A DNA stretch of 64,000 bases from Siphonodentalium dalli (lineage: Eukaryota > Mollusca > Scaphopoda > Gadilida > Siphonodentaliidae). Shown here piece by piece: positions 35,217 to 47,879 of this stretch (its first letter is position 1; each line of letters begins with the position of its first letter). The notes below the pieces were generated by a model, which was given only the letters and a program-made list of their open reading frames with translations, ran no database searches and had not been told where the DNA came from. Location of the stretch: assembly GCA_032622095.1 (NCBI GenBank), contig CP136062.1, positions 199,523,887-199,587,886 of the forward strand, read 5' to 3'. The translations under genes were made by a program, and so were the position numbers.

Positions 35217-38200
35217 ATAGCTTACAAATAACATTCTATTATTAAATATACAAAATAAGGTAACATTTCCGAATGAGATCCTTACAATATGAGCAAAATA
35301 GACGACCTCTTACAACAGCTTACAACAGCTAATGGCTTCCCATACCAGAAAATAGTTCCCAAAAAAAGCCAATGGCCACATATTGGAGTTTAAACATGGA
35401 TGGTACCCGTGCCTTGCATTCTATGGATATACAGCTCAAACAGTGAGTTATTTTTTTGAAAAATGATGGTCCCTCTCCTCATCCTGAAATCCTAACCTAT
35501 AAGATGCCACAATAATGTTATTGTTTAGCTTTATTAGTTTTCACTTCTAATGACCGGCGTACTTTTGCTCACTTTCCAGTTAAGTTTGTAGATACAATAT
35601 GTTTATAAAATATCGATTCGATGCAAACAAATTGTTCAATCATATTCCTATGCACTTGGAAATTTCAAATAAATCGAAGTCGTCTCGCAACAATTGGCAT
35701 TCATCTGAGTGAAGTGTATAAACACTCACAACCATCTTGGTTAGGTCATGGCTGTCCTTAATCAGTTTTAAGGTTGCACCAGTTGACCCAGACTGAGCAC
35801 TCGATATAAGGGGAATAACCCTATTCGTATTATGCCTATTCCTTCTTGGCTCGTACTCGATAGTTATGAATTTAGAGTTATGCCTCATCGATAAGCTAGG
35901 CGTTATCATTAAAGGAAATGACATCGCTCGCAATTTGTTGAATTACCAGTACAGATAAACATGACATTGTGTATATAGATAATAATATATTCGTGTGCCA
36001 GTACGATGATTTAACTAACCATAACATCGAACTAAGAAATTGGATCAGAAACATATAAACACTCATCTACTCAAGGACTGACATATGGGTTATGGCTTAT
36101 CAAATAGTGTTGTATGGTTGGTGCCACCAGTGGTGTGTATTTCTCAGTAAATTGTATCACAGGTTCCTTCAAGTTATGTATACACCACCGATAGCGCCAA
36201 CTGAGCGGCATTGCTTTCCAGTGTACAAAATATAGTGCCCATGAATCCGTAAAGAAAAATGGCATCAATGAAATCAAGAACGAGTCAACTTCAGTGTTTT
36301 GTTTATTGTTCTTGTCTGTAGCTACATAGCATGCTGTTGGATGTCACACGACCTGATTTCGTTAGATTTGTTTGATGGGTACAACACCGTTGATACTTAA
36401 TGAGACAATAGAGGAGATGCAGGACCGCTCCGATTGGGACATCCTAAATGAAAGTCGCGTTATGTCCGGCTCCAGAGACGATATACCAGAAACATTATTA
36501 TTCAAAGAATGTGAATATTTCATGCAGATGAGGTCAAGTGCACGCCCAACGGCGAACATGAGAAACAGTTATCAATGTTTCATGTAATTTGTACCAAAGT
36601 TAGTGTGGTAGTGGGAGAGTTGAACCCGAAAGAAATTTGGATACAGGATGGTTTCGGTGTCATTCGACGCGGAAGAACACCAGGAACAACATATCTAAAA
36701 TCCGCTCATGGGTAAATTCAGGATCCAAGATGGCGTCCGACTTAACTGTTTGTTTCGGAAAATGATGAATTTCTGCAGTAGGTGCTACTATTAATGCCAA
36801 CTTCATAAAATATTAAAATATACACAAACAATGCATAGTAAACCATATCTGTAGAATGTCTGTCCCAAAATGGCCGCCAAAATGGACAAAATCGAATGAA
36901 ATTTACAGTTTGTGCAAATTGGAATAGCTAGTCTTATAAAAGTGAACACACGTTCTCGATGTATACGAGGAAGAATGATTGCAGAGTATAAGGGAAACTT
37001 TTGATAAGAGATGTACGAATTCTCTCTAATGTATCTCACGAGAGAGCAAAGGAAATCAGGGTATTGTTGAATGGTTAAATCTGGACTTTTGGGCGCCCAT
37101 AAACTGAAAGATAACGCAGTTGTATCTACTGTTTATCTTCAATTGTGCGATATATATGTGTAATTAAACAGTTAAATGGGATTTAGTAGGGATTATATCT
37201 TAAACATCACATCTTTCAAAATGTACTGCAATAGAAAAGTATGAGAGATATTCATGGAGTACTGGGTAAAATATGTAGATCCTATTGTCCGTGTCTCAAC
37301 ATGGTAGTCATAGTTGCCTCCGATCAAGTGATGAAACACGAATATGTCGCTTGTGTCACAGAAATGTATGATGGTAGACTATGGACGCAATTTATCAAAA
37401 CACAAGGAGTACTATAGACTATCTTCAATAATTTCTTAACCTGACCAAAATTGCCTACATACTCAGTGGCAGAGACCGTGTTTATACCTGGAAACTATAT
37501 TTGGTTGTATTCACCAAGGCCATATATACGCGAGACTTGCTACGTTTCCTGCAAACAGCACCACCACATTTACCTCATCTTCCTAATGTTACCACAAATA
37601 ACAAAATTGCGTGAATGTTGAACGGTGAAATAACACCTTTAAACGATGATCACCTGATATTTAGTACGAGTACGCAGGTGGTAATGGTAAGATATATATT
37701 TTAAAAAAATGATACTGAAAACTAATAGCATAGCGTGAATTGCGTGCTGGCGACTGAAGTAATTAGAACATAATTGTCTACTAATAAGCCGGTTTGATAG
37801 CAGCATGAAAATTTGTCTTAAATAAACTGTACGATGTACCATCTCTTTTATCTGGTGAGAAGCGATGCTAATCTTTTGAAGATATGCGTACTGCTTTACA
37901 TTGTAATAAGCATTGCGACTTATGTGTATGGTTTATTATCACGGACAGTGCTGAACGTTCCGAAAATTAATTAGTATGTATACCGCAAGGGAATGCATTT
38001 CAGTGTCTGCATTACATTCAATAATTAATCATCATGCCGAATGACACTACCATGCACTGCGTGGAAACATTACTTCGTGTATTGCATGCCCGAAATTATT
38101 ATTTTTGGCCCGACAGTTGGATGTTGGACAAGCTGGAATCCAAATTTTAAAGACGTAAATCATTGGGTTAACTTGCGTTAAATTGCAGTGACCGATAAAT

Positions 38201-38980
38201 CCTTCAGTGTGATATGTCGTAATGGTGTGTGTTTCATTAAATATATTTAACAACAGACTTGAATATTACCAATACGTAATTTCCCTCCTGTGTGGTTATC
38301 AAATATGTTGCTTTCTTCGTGGTATGGCTTGGAGTTGCGGCAATTTTGACAGCCATTTCTTGGCCGCGATTGTAATATTTTCTGTCCGTGTCACTATATT
38401 CTCTCCCGTACTATAATTTCACACAAAATGGTATAGCTGCTTAATTCCGATGCCAAAATATATCGTATAATTTCGATAACTGATGTAATATGGACAACCA
38501 TGTTGGACGCTATCTTGGGTAACAAAGTTTCCCCAAGGAAGATTTTTACGGATTTTGGATATGTTGTACCTGAGAATTTTCCGCGTCGAGTGACACCAAA
38601 ATCAGTAATATGCAGGGCGGACAAATAACGTTGATATAGTTGCAATTACTGAATAATTAAACTACCAATAAAATGCGACTTACACATTACATGGATAGCG
38701 GCAAATATATACAAATAAGTCCTGGGACCGATGGCCGTGGGGTGGGGGATAACCCTTTTTCGTAAAAGTGGGCATCAGTTACAATCGGCATACATACATG
38801 TCAGTGTTCATTCCATATGTCTTTGAATATGTTTTGATGGGATATTCTCAGATATAACAATTCTAAATATATTGTAGCAGTTGTTTGTCGGCAGAAATAA
38901 AACCTATATACATGTAGGACGGACTTAGATAAATGTAAATAAAGCGCTGAACGAAATGACAGGCAATTTAAACGAATCTG
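35216..38980. other. Stretch without a confident gene
   Basis: Two frames have protein-like composition. One is minus 35640-35933 (97 codons, ending near DFDLFEISKCIGI) and the other plus 36375-36587 (70 codons). Neither has a domain I recognise or a clear splice partner. The rest is AT-rich with nothing identified. Confidence 0.35.
36375..36587 (+). CDS. Unrecognised short ORF or exon
   Basis: 70 codons from ATG to TAA, with balanced, soluble-protein-like composition (NETIEEMQDRSDWDIL near the start). A possible donor, GAG|GTCAAG, lies near 36530. No family recognised and no neighbouring exon found; it may be chance. Confidence 0.2.
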   Translation: MGTTPLILNETIEEMQDRSDWDILNESRVMSGSRDDIPETLLFKECEYFMQMRSSARPTANMRNSYQCFM

Positions 38981-39313
38981 GTAAGGCCAATATAAAAGAA
39001 ACGCTTGATTTACACCCCTCCCAACCATATTTTAGTCCCCTCCTCAATTTCGATATCTTTTATTTAAACTATTTTCTCATGATTTAATCGTCAAATTACA
39101 TTTCAATGACCCATTAATCAGTCTATTTTGACCAAATTGGATAATCTAAATCACCTTGTATTATATAAGATAGGATATTGCTTCAATATCCAGAACTGTT
39201 CATGACCATTTAAGTTACGAAGAATAAAATATAAAAAATAAAATTGGCCCTCCTGCCCCATTTTTCTGAAAAAGCTGGATGTAAATCTAGCAATGTATTT
39301 ATATTGGCCTTAC
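38981..39313. mobile_element. TIR element J, copy 1
   Basis: GTAAGGCCAATATAAA (38981) and TTTATATTGGCCTTAC (39298) are exact inverted ends. The inner flank GATTTACA-CCCCTCCC also mirrors AAGCTGGATGTAAATC. Half copies lie at about 45380-45440 and 47508-47608, and a diverged copy at about 52520-52955. No coding capacity. Confidence 0.65.
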
Positions 39314-39452
39314 GGGCATATTTACTTTGGGATTTTAATGGCGATCTATTGAAGATAGGACATCATAGAAAGATTGAAGAATTTGTTAGTACGATCATAT
39401 ATAATGGATTTATGCTACTTATTACAAAACTTACTTAGTTTAGCAGAATGTT

Positions 39453-39925
39453 CAGCTACCCTCATTGACCGTGTATATACGAACGCTATATACACCAGCT
39501 ACCCTCATTGACCATGTATATACGAACGCTATATACACCAGCTACCCCCATTGACCATGTATATACGAACGCTATATACACCAGCTACCCTCATTGACCA
39601 TGTATATACGAACGCTATATACACCAGCTACCCTCATTGACCATGTATATACGAACACTATATACACCAGCTACCCTCATTGACCATGTATATACGAACG
39701 CTATATACACCAGCTACCCTCATTGACCATGTATATACGAACACTATATACACCAGCTACCCTCATTGACCATGTATATACGAACGCTATATACACCAGC
39801 TACCCCATTGACCATGTATATACGAACACTATATACACCAGCTACCCTCATTTACCATGTATACACGAACGCTATATACACCAGCTACCCTCATTGACCA
39901 TGTATATACGAACGCTATATACACC
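39453..39925. repeat. 43-bp minisatellite, about 11 units
   Basis: The unit is ATTGACCATGTATATACGAA followed by CGCTATATACACCAGCTACCCTC. It is highly homogeneous, with G/A variation at ACG(C/A)... and single-base changes. The unit contains the inverted pair GTATAT/ATATAC. Translated frames across it are artefacts. Confidence 0.95.
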
Positions 39926-40292
39926 GATTTGAAAGCAGGAAACGTTATAACAGATATGTCGGGCCACCTTGGTACTTTCCTTTAAATGATAGAAAAATAT
40001 GATCGAATCACACAAAAATTAAGAAATGAACTTACTCTGCTCAAAATATGGAATGTTTCAAAATGTATATTTTCACGATGACTATAAAACTCGGTTTTTG
40101 AATAAAATGTGACCCAATGAAGTTTATAACGATTTTTTGTACTTATTTAATTGTACTCACGACAATACTTCTCCGTCACAGCAAAAACCAAAATGATTAA
40201 ACTTCAAGAATGGATGACCGATGGGTTACTCACGTCTTCTAATACTAAACTTAAATTATACAATTACTACAAGAAGTATCCAAACTTGAGAC

Positions 40293-40349
40293 TGAAGCAA
40301 ATACCATGATTATTGCAAACTGTTTAACAATAATCATTGTATTTGCTTC
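40293..40349. repeat. Short foldback
   Basis: GAAGCAAATACCATGATTAT and ATAATCATTGTATTTGCTTC pair with one mismatch around a 17-nt loop. Confidence 0.65.
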
Positions 40350-40574
40350 ACTAAGTAAGTTTTATGTACGGATAAATGGTTTTCTGTAGCATAGAGGTTT
40401 ATAGTTTGTTTTATTTTGCGACGTTATAGTTCTACGCATAATTCCTCTAACATTACCATGTGGGCCGATACAGCTGTGTCGGAACTGTTGGGGGAGATGC
40501 AGTTGAGAAAAGTATCTGGAATAAACAACGCGAACTATATATACAAGACCAAAACAAGAAGAATGTTGATTATA

Positions 40575-40726
40575 ACTAACTTTGGAAGACTCATTGTGCG
40601 AATATGCAGCGGACGACATGGCTAGCTATGGCACAGAATTATGACGACCAATTGTCACCAAACTCCACCATAATAAATTGTCACACCTACTATGTCATCG
40701 CTACTGTGGTACGTGTGTCCGCAGCC
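40575..40726. mobile_element. Solo arm of element R
   Basis: It matches the right TIR of the 60059-61369 element (CATTGTGCGAATATGCAG through GTGTGTCCGCAGCC), with few changes over about 150 bp. No left arm is found. Confidence 0.65.
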
Positions 40727-41299
40727 TATAGCCTCCTGCGACAATACAATAAGTAATAGGACTGTCAAAAATCAATTCGCTCCCATCATCCCAACTTATT
40801 AATGTAATTTCGTGCGATTCCCAGCAGCATGCTTGCCAGCCAGATACACTTCAGCAATCTGTAACTAATAAACGGGGTTGACAGGAAGACATCCCGAACT
40901 CATTTGTTAATCTCTTATTTAATAGACTAGCTCTGATACATATTATATACACGCTAGTACCAATAACCGTATGGCCACATGTACAATTTCAGAGGAAATG
41001 CACTGTGCTGTTCTAGATATGTCCAGATTTGGTGCAATAAATATACTATATACGCATTTGTAACCGGGTGACAAGTCAGACGTGTTTTTGTCACAACGTT
41101 TGCTTACCATGAGAGAATAACTCCAACTAGACATTTTTTAACAATTTCCAAATGTAACTTTGTACATTTTTTACAAGGATGTGTGAAATATTTTCATTTT
41201 GCTAGTTGGGGGGTATTCTCTAGTAAGCATTTGTAACAAAAACACGTCGGGATTTTTAAAACGACTTCCAAATTAACTCCAATGTCAAAAAACACGACG

Positions 41300-41431
41300 T
41301 ACAGTAATGCTCTAATTAACCGACTCCTTAAACACAGCAGAATTATGGGTAACTTTTCAGGATTTAAATCCTGAAAAGTTACCCATAATTCTGCTGTGTT
41401 TAAGGAGTCGATTAATTAGAGCATTACTGTA
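41300..41431. mobile_element. Near-perfect palindromic MITE with TA target
   Basis: TA-CAGTAATGCTCTAATTAA...TTAATTAGAGCATTACTG-TA is symmetric about 41365/41366, with one mismatch between 64-bp arms. A TA duplication with a CAGT end suggests Tc1/mariner relatives. A half copy lies at 10194-10261. Confidence 0.85.
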
Positions 41432-41679
41432 TTTGTAACCGGGTTACTGGAGCTAACATACGAGCAAACGTTGAGTCGAAATGTAAACAAAAACAAGACG
41501 TATTTGTAACCAGTTTCAAATACGTCGTATTTTTTATCTGCGTCAAAATCTGCCATACAGGTATGTGATATAATGGTAGATCCGTTCTGTGTCAATGTTC
41601 GAATTCATGTTCAGAGTGACACCCCCCTCCCCCCCCCCCCCCGTGCAACTCTCGGTGAAAGGGCTTCCTGTTTAATGAT

Positions 41680-41800
41680 GTCCCCGTATAGCCGAGGTGG
41701 TTAGATCGTGGATAAGATCATCGTAGTCTGGATTAGATAAGGCATGAGTTCTAACCCCGACATGTGCTAAATTGTGACCGATTTTCAAACTTGATCTGTA
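41680..41800 (+). mobile_element. tRNA-derived SINE, degenerate
   Basis: TAGCCGAGGTGG (41689) fits a Pol III A box and GAGTTCTAACC (41746) a B box. Their spacing is slightly longer than in an ordinary tRNA. Acceptor arms do not pair, so it is not a functional tRNA gene. The body after 41760 is unrecognised. Confidence 0.5.
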
Positions 41801-42227
41801 AAAGGACATCTCAGTGTGACATTCTAATCGATACATGGCCATTTCGATAAGAAATGAGAAATTGTTCACCCTCACTGAAGCAAGCACATTTGAAGCAACG
41901 AAAACTCATACTGAGTCCGTGCCTCCATATAATTATATATATATATATTTCCTACAACGAAATGCCTGCAAAACATACCCTGTAAACTTGCGAGGTGGCC
42001 GGGTGAGCAAGTAACTCCACTGAACTGTCGAATTACTCTTTGACGAGCTTGCCCCATCTCGTGAGAGGAGAGATAACTCTACAATAAGAGAAATAGCGAA
42101 TGCATTGTATAATGTGTAATGCAACCTTTTTCGCATGTCTTTTTGAAGATACTGATTTCTCAAAGCAAAGTGTAAAAATAATTCTACAGTAATATCAGCA
42201 TCTTCAAGACTGACTTCCAATTTTACA

Positions 42228-42262
42228 ACACAATCTCGTTACAATCTCGTTACAATCTCGTT
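42228..42262. repeat. Three copies of ACAATCTCGTT
   Basis: An 11-bp unit repeated in tandem. Confidence 0.85.
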
Positions 42263-42327
42263 GGATGTTATGCATTAATTGACTATTTGCTCCTTTATTG
42301 TCACTGCTGTCGCATATTTATATTGGT

Positions 42328-42727
42328 TTAACCCTTTACCCAACAAACCGGCCAAAACCGGCCAAATAAAGCTTCAACAGCCTAAAATATCTTCGGTCTG
42401 TCTCAATAGAACCATACAAATATGGATATCATTGAAACCGGCTCCTTGACCACATTGTGATAGTTACAGTTATGCCCTGTGCCAATGCATTCTCTTATAT
42501 ATGCGAGTCGACCATAGGTCGCCTCGCATATATAAGAGAATGCATTGGCCTAAAAAAAATCTTTTTTTAACACTTTTTACCATTTTTTCTTACATTCTTT
42601 AACAATTTTATAATTTTTAATGTGTTGAGCCAATGCATTCTCTTATATATGCGAGGCGACCTATGGTCGACTCGCATATATAAGAGAATGCATTGGCACA
42701 GGGCCCTTCTGTTGGGTAAAGGGTTAA
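42328..42727. mobile_element. piggyBac-type MITE F, copy 3
   Basis: TTAA at 42328-42331 and 42724-42727 with the same CCCTTTACCCAACA ends, the same long arm and the same double hairpin as copy 1, in opposite orientation. The closeness of copies 1 and 3 suggests recent activity. Confidence 0.88.
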
Positions 42728-43610
42728 TCATGTCCTAAAATAAAACAAAATAACATATAAACAAGAACAAATTAATCATTGCAAGGATCTCCCTTATATT
42801 TGGTTTGTCAAATCATCCGTGTAAGCCAGTGTAGATGATAAATTAATATGATAAATATGTTTCTGTGTCTTGTTTTCTCCACACAATAACAATGTCTGTC
42901 AATTATAGCTGCAACATATTGTACACGGCGGAAGTAAATCCATAAGCCGCACTACCTTGCTGATCACAGTAGATTGTAGGATATAGCTATCAATTAATAG
43001 AAAGAGGTGCAGTTCATTGGTTTAAACATATTTATTGTAACTCAGTTTTTTTACAAGGGATTGGGGGACAAGTTATAACAACTTAATGTGGCCCCTCTCC
43101 CGACAATATTTACACAAATGTTTAAACAAGATGATTAACAGATATAATGTACATGTAATAATAAGAATATTGATGATGATGTCTGGTGATTGATGCTATA
43201 CCGGTCCTGAGGTCCTCTCCTGTAGATATCATGCCATGCCGTGCCGTAGGTTGTTTACGATTTTTATTCGTTAAGTGAAACGTTTACTTTCTGATATATA
43301 TTTTTGTACAATGTAAAAGAGTAGCTGGTTTCGATGCTGTGGAATGCTTGGGGCGCCTCGGTGCAGTTCATTAACTAGCTAATTCTTTTGTTGCATGCTT
43401 ACTGTAATATTGTATTGAATTGATTGGGTTTGGTTTTTAGTCCTAATGTGTTCTGTTAAATTATATTAAACAGAAATGGCTCATTCGAGATAGCTTCCAT
43501 ATTTCATATTATTTATTCGTGCTCCGGTCGCTCGACGAGAAGGATGTGTACTTTGCGCGGCCCGCTAATCCGTGAGCGACCGTGACTTTTTTGTCGGACT
43601 TGGCAGGTTA
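42728..43610. other. Gene-free stretch
   Basis: No exon or element recognised. The 3' part may be 5' leader of the retroposon that follows. Confidence 0.35.
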
Positions 43611-43615
43611 TAATT

Positions 43616-43711
43616 GATAATATTCGAAGTAGAGGGGATTCGGTGAAAGAATAAACGAGGCGCTTGTGCCGAGTTTATTCTTGACCGAATTCCGGACGCT
43701 GAGAATATTAT
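43616..43711. repeat. Multi-stem foldback
   Basis: Nested arms GATAATATTC/GAATATTATC, ATTCGGT/ACCGAAT, GAATAAAC/GTTTATTC and GGCGC/GTGCC all pair in order, giving one long imperfect hairpin just upstream of the S3 ORF. Confidence 0.75.
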
Positions 43712-43730
43712 CTAACTTAAAACCCACCCA

Positions 43731-44508
43731 TTGAACTGTCATTTGAGCCAACTATCCATTTGGTCTTGTCAACAGCTCTGTCTTGATTACCTGAGTATAC
43801 ACCCACAGTTCAGCACATCAGGTCGGCCCTCCAGAGAGCTTGGATCGCCACCTCTCAGGATGAACTCGCCACCGCTTATAGCAATTAGTGTCACTAATAT
43901 GCTGGAAGCCATGCATGTCACGCCCTGTCTGAGCTGGTCACTCCACGCTCACAAAAGCGGATACCAGTTGATTCCGGATGTCCAGTCCGGCCCGGCACAG
44001 CCCTTTTCAGGGCTCCCTACCGGGAGCGGACCGGATAATACCAGATCAGCACGGAAAATTCGACAAAAGATAAAGAAGAAGAAGAAATCACCATCAAGAA
44101 AAAAAAGATATGCCGAGAGACTAGCCGCATGGAAAGAGAAGAAGGCGACGGACATTACACCAGCCAGCTCCTCCCATGCAGTCGAGATCCCGGCCCAGTC
44201 TGTCCAGGAGATGGAATCACCACCACCATCGCCTCCACGGTCAGACATGGACTTCATCCCGAAGACTCCGGAATATATTGAGCCGGAGCCTTCAACTGCC
44301 AATCCTACACCAACAAGCAACAGATGTCACCAGCCTATGGATTGAAAACCACAGAAAAGAAACTGCTAAATTAATCGCCGACTCAGAAGTAGAAAGGAAG
44401 AAAGCAGAAGAGACTAGAATACAAGCAATGTCAGCCTTAGATGAATTATATCCACCGAAAAGTAAAAACAAGAAAAGAAAAAAGCTAAAAGCAACCAGCA
44501 AAAGCTAA
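43731..44508 (+). pseudogene. Gag-like protein of retroposon S3, frameshifted
   Basis: The first frame (43731-44345) has CLSWSLHAHKSGYQLIP at the position of the S1 SW...GY module. A basic motif follows (KKKKKSPSRKKRYAERLAAW), then a Pro/Ser run and DFIPKTPEYIEPEP. Near 44320 the reading passes to the +1 frame (44176-44508), which continues with a coiled, charged segment (ESEVERKK-like, from about WIENHRKE) and a Lys-rich tail. The layout parallels S1, so this looks like one ORF broken by an indel. A hairpin CCGGCCTGCGGCCGG (about 44650) and an ACTAC-rich tail follow. No reverse transcriptase. Confidence 0.55.
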
Positions 44509-44759
44509 ACATCCCAACCTCACTTTGCCTCCGGTCAGCCTCCGCATCTGAACAACATCAACAGCCTCAACAATCGATTTTCATCGAAGATATCAAGAAT
44601 GGGTGAAGGGAATTGCACAATGCGTTCCGACCATCCTACCCGGCCTGCGGCCGGAAACTACACAACTACTAACTACAACTACAGTTCAGCACAGACAGTT
44701 AGTGTTGTCCACGGCGAAAAGCAACACGTTTCAGTTATTATTTAATTCGAATTAGGACT

Positions 44760-46150
44760 CGCCAGTTGAGGGACGTTTCCTCCGAAGTTTGCCGTTGCTC
44801 TATGAATTCGGTCAGTGTATGTGAGCAATATATTTCTCTCCAATTGTACTTGTTTATTTTATACTTTCTTGATTTAAAGATGCCCCATCCAATGCGACAA
44901 CAAATAAGTTAACATTCCATAAGACATTTATCAGGCAATAAAAATGATGGCCGTTATACATATATAAATTTAAATAATTTTAAATGTATTACGCATTTAT
45001 TTTCCTGAGAATACAAACTGTTATTCGAAGATTTGATAAAAAAAACAAACAAACATGTTGTACATATACTAGAATGAATGGATGATAATATGAATTAATT
45101 GAGTCGATTTCACCATTCTTATGTATGATGAGACTAGAAAGAGCAATATCGCAAGAAAATGATGCATGCATGGCTGGAATCTTCAACATATCCACCAACA
45201 CAGGAATGATATCACGAAAACATAACCACAAAAATTAGCTTTCAGATCAAGGTCAATATTTTAAAACAAATTCACAATATATCTTGAAGAAAGCATTAAT
45301 GGATAATAAGAAAATAAGTTTCTTTCTATATATTACATAAATAAATAGCAAACATGTACAAATACCGTGAATATAAACAAAATGCTAGATTCTCACCCCT
45401 CCCGACCCTATTTTTGGTCCCTCCTTTGATTTTGTTTATATGGAAATTATTTTTACTTTTTATTATAAACTCATTTTCATTATAATTACCATGTTGTTTG
45501 CATCGTTCATAGGGCACGTGCGTGTATTTTGCTCAAATTCATTCATTTGTTGCATATATTCTGTTGAGTATAAAAGTAGATCGTCTCATAAATAGCCGGA
45601 TTTGGTGTAAACAATATTTATTCCCAATACAAAACAAGATGAATATTTTACAAAAATGCTAATGGATGAGTATGGGTGATTGGAAAGGGATGAGACAACA
45701 AGCCTATTGTGGCTTTTTTGTAAGTCCTCTCCCAGATCGCTTAAATTTTCCGAACTACATAAGGCCGTTCAGGCGTGTCAGACGGGGATTTTTCTGGTTT
45801 GTACTTTAAATAACTTATTGGTGATTTTGATATAGATCGCACTCAGCAACAGATAGCAAGAGATAAGATAAGAACTGGAGTGGGGTGTCATTAGGGAATT
45901 AAAGGTAACCAATGGGACGAAAGGAGAGTAGTTAGGTTTAAGAAAGGTCAGAAAGATAGGATGGTCAATGGGGGCGGGGTAGTTTAACATTCGGCTGTAG
46001 AATTATATGTCAATTGTGTATAACTTGGCGTACATAGACTACATGAGTTAGCGGAGCAGTCAGGCTTTCCGAATTATGACGTTATGTATGACTTTATATA
46101 TGACTCAATGGCAGAAGACATGTGACATAGTATTACGTTTAGAATCGTTT
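44760..46150. other. Gene-free stretch with a J half copy
   Basis: At 45380-45440 the CACCCCTCCCGACCCTATTT phrase matches element J. Nothing else recognised. Confidence 0.4.
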
Positions 46151-47490
46151 TGTACTAGTTATGTATCTTTGTGCGGCCTCGAAAATACTGTGATTTTCCC
46201 TAATGGAACTTTCGGGTGAACCCTCGAGTAGGATTCTTTCTGATAATATTATGTTTGGTAGAGCTGATAGCAATTCCAATCTTGAGCCTGGTATAAATGG
46301 CATTCTAACAGGTAATGATGGGCTGTTTCAACAGCACCGCATGCACAATATGGGTCGGGCCTAACAAAATTGGTCATGAGGTCGAAGTTCAACATTTCAG
46401 TCTCAATCGTGTGTGGTATACTTGGGATTTGCGACTATGGCAATGATAGTAGTATGGATGTGTGTATATGCGATCGTCAGCAAGTGACTCTTTAAACTTG
46501 TCCAGGTTGGTACAATTTTGTAAACACTCTGGCAGTCTATTCCAATCGGTTATTGTAGAGGGTAAAAATGTATCTTTATAAATATCCTTTGTGGCGTCCA
46601 ATGGTAGTCGTATTGCATGATGTCTAAGATTATAACCGGTTTGGTTTTCAGGGTGACAAATATAATTTCGTAGGTACACGGGTGCTGTACTATTAACTAT
46701 TTTGTGGAATTGTATAAGCTTTTGTTTTTTCCTCCTTGATGCCAGGGTCTCCCAACCAGTATATAATAGTAGGCTCTCTTTACTGGCACTGTTCGTCGCT
46801 CCAGTAACGATCCTTGCCATTTCAAATTGTATTTTCTCTATATCATTGCTGAAATAATTAGGACAATTATCCCATACTGGTGATGCATATTCAAGCACTG
46901 GTCTTACATAGGCAAAGTATATTCTTTCCAGTGTCTTACGGTTCAATGTAAATCTGTGTTTCCTAACTAGATTAACCCGTTCCCATGCCTTTTCGATCGT
47001 GATTCGGATGTGTGTGCACCACGTACCTCGTTATTGAAGATCAGTCCGAGGTGTTTATGAAAAGGAACTTCGATTAAGGTGGTAGTTCCCATAGCTATTG
47101 GGGGTGGTGGACGTCTGTATCCTTTCTTGCAATTAACATTGATTCGGTTTTTAGTGATTGAACTCGACAAGCCATTTTTTTACCATTGATTGAGCATATA
47201 TAGGTCATCATTTAGTACATTAGCGGCTAGCGCAGGACTTTCAACTGTCAGGTATATTGAGGTATCATCGGCAAAGAGGCGGATGTTACTTGTTATGTTT
47301 ACTGCAATATCGTTTATGTAGACCAAAAATAAAAGAGGACCAAGCACATATCCCTGGGGTACACCGGCGGTTACTTGTTGCCATTCGGAAAAACTTCCTT
47401 CAATCCCTACTCTCTGCTTCCTGTTAGCAAGGTATGATTTGATGAGTTTAAGCAAATTCCCAGATACTCCGACTTTTCCGACTAGCCGGA
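46150..47490 (-). pseudogene. Decayed LINE reverse transcriptase, 3' half (Jockey/CR1-like)
   Basis: Three minus-strand frames follow one another: 47455-47180, 47170-46967 and 46946-46389. They hold the reverse transcriptase core motifs GVPQGYVLGPLLFLVYINDI and FADDTS, then the thumb-region YVRPVLEYASPVWD. Past the stop at 46389 a Cys/His end (CACGAVETAHHYLLEC) is still readable. The upstream edge (about 47488, GVSGNLLKLIKSYL) is abrupt, so the copy is 5' truncated, lacking ORF1, the endonuclease and the palm N-terminus. Frameshifts near 47175 and 46955 disable it. It is the only reverse transcriptase trace in the window. Confidence 0.85.
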
Positions 47491-47507
47491 TTTATTGTAC
47501 AGTACCC

Positions 47508-47608
47508 CTTTAAATCACTTAATACTGTATAACATAGGATACTACTTCAATTTCTAGAACTGATCATGTTCGACCCATTTACGTTAGCAGGAATAAAATA
47601 TCAAAAAC
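47508..47608. repeat. Partial copy of element J
   Basis: It aligns with 39142-39240 (ATAGGATA-TACTTCAAT, AGAACTG-TCATG, GAATAAAATAT). Confidence 0.55.
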
Positions 47609-47879
47609 AAGGGTTGCGCATCAAAGATGGCTCTGGTCGAGTTTTTTGCCCATAAGAGTTACTCTGTCTGACCAACATTCACTAAAAATGGACGAACTAA
47701 AGAACCATAACTCAGAAATAAGGGCTATAACTCAGGTAAAAACAAGCCCGTAAAGTCTCAACGTTCAGAACAATTCTACAATAATAAACTATTCTGAATT
47801 CTGAATGTGGGCTGCAGAGTGTGCTGATGGATTCACATTTGAAATCCAAGATGGCTGCTTGCGGTCATGTTTTTTTTTT

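Noticed and set aside
36071-36277. 68-codon minus-strand frame as an exon
   Set aside because: No domain, no splice partner in phase, and neighbouring frames are equally open.
39723-39932. 69-codon frame across the minisatellite
   Set aside because: The 43-bp unit is not a multiple of three; the frame is open by composition only.
41680-41760. Functional tRNA gene
   Set aside because: A and B boxes are degenerate and the acceptor ends do not pair; a SINE head fits better.
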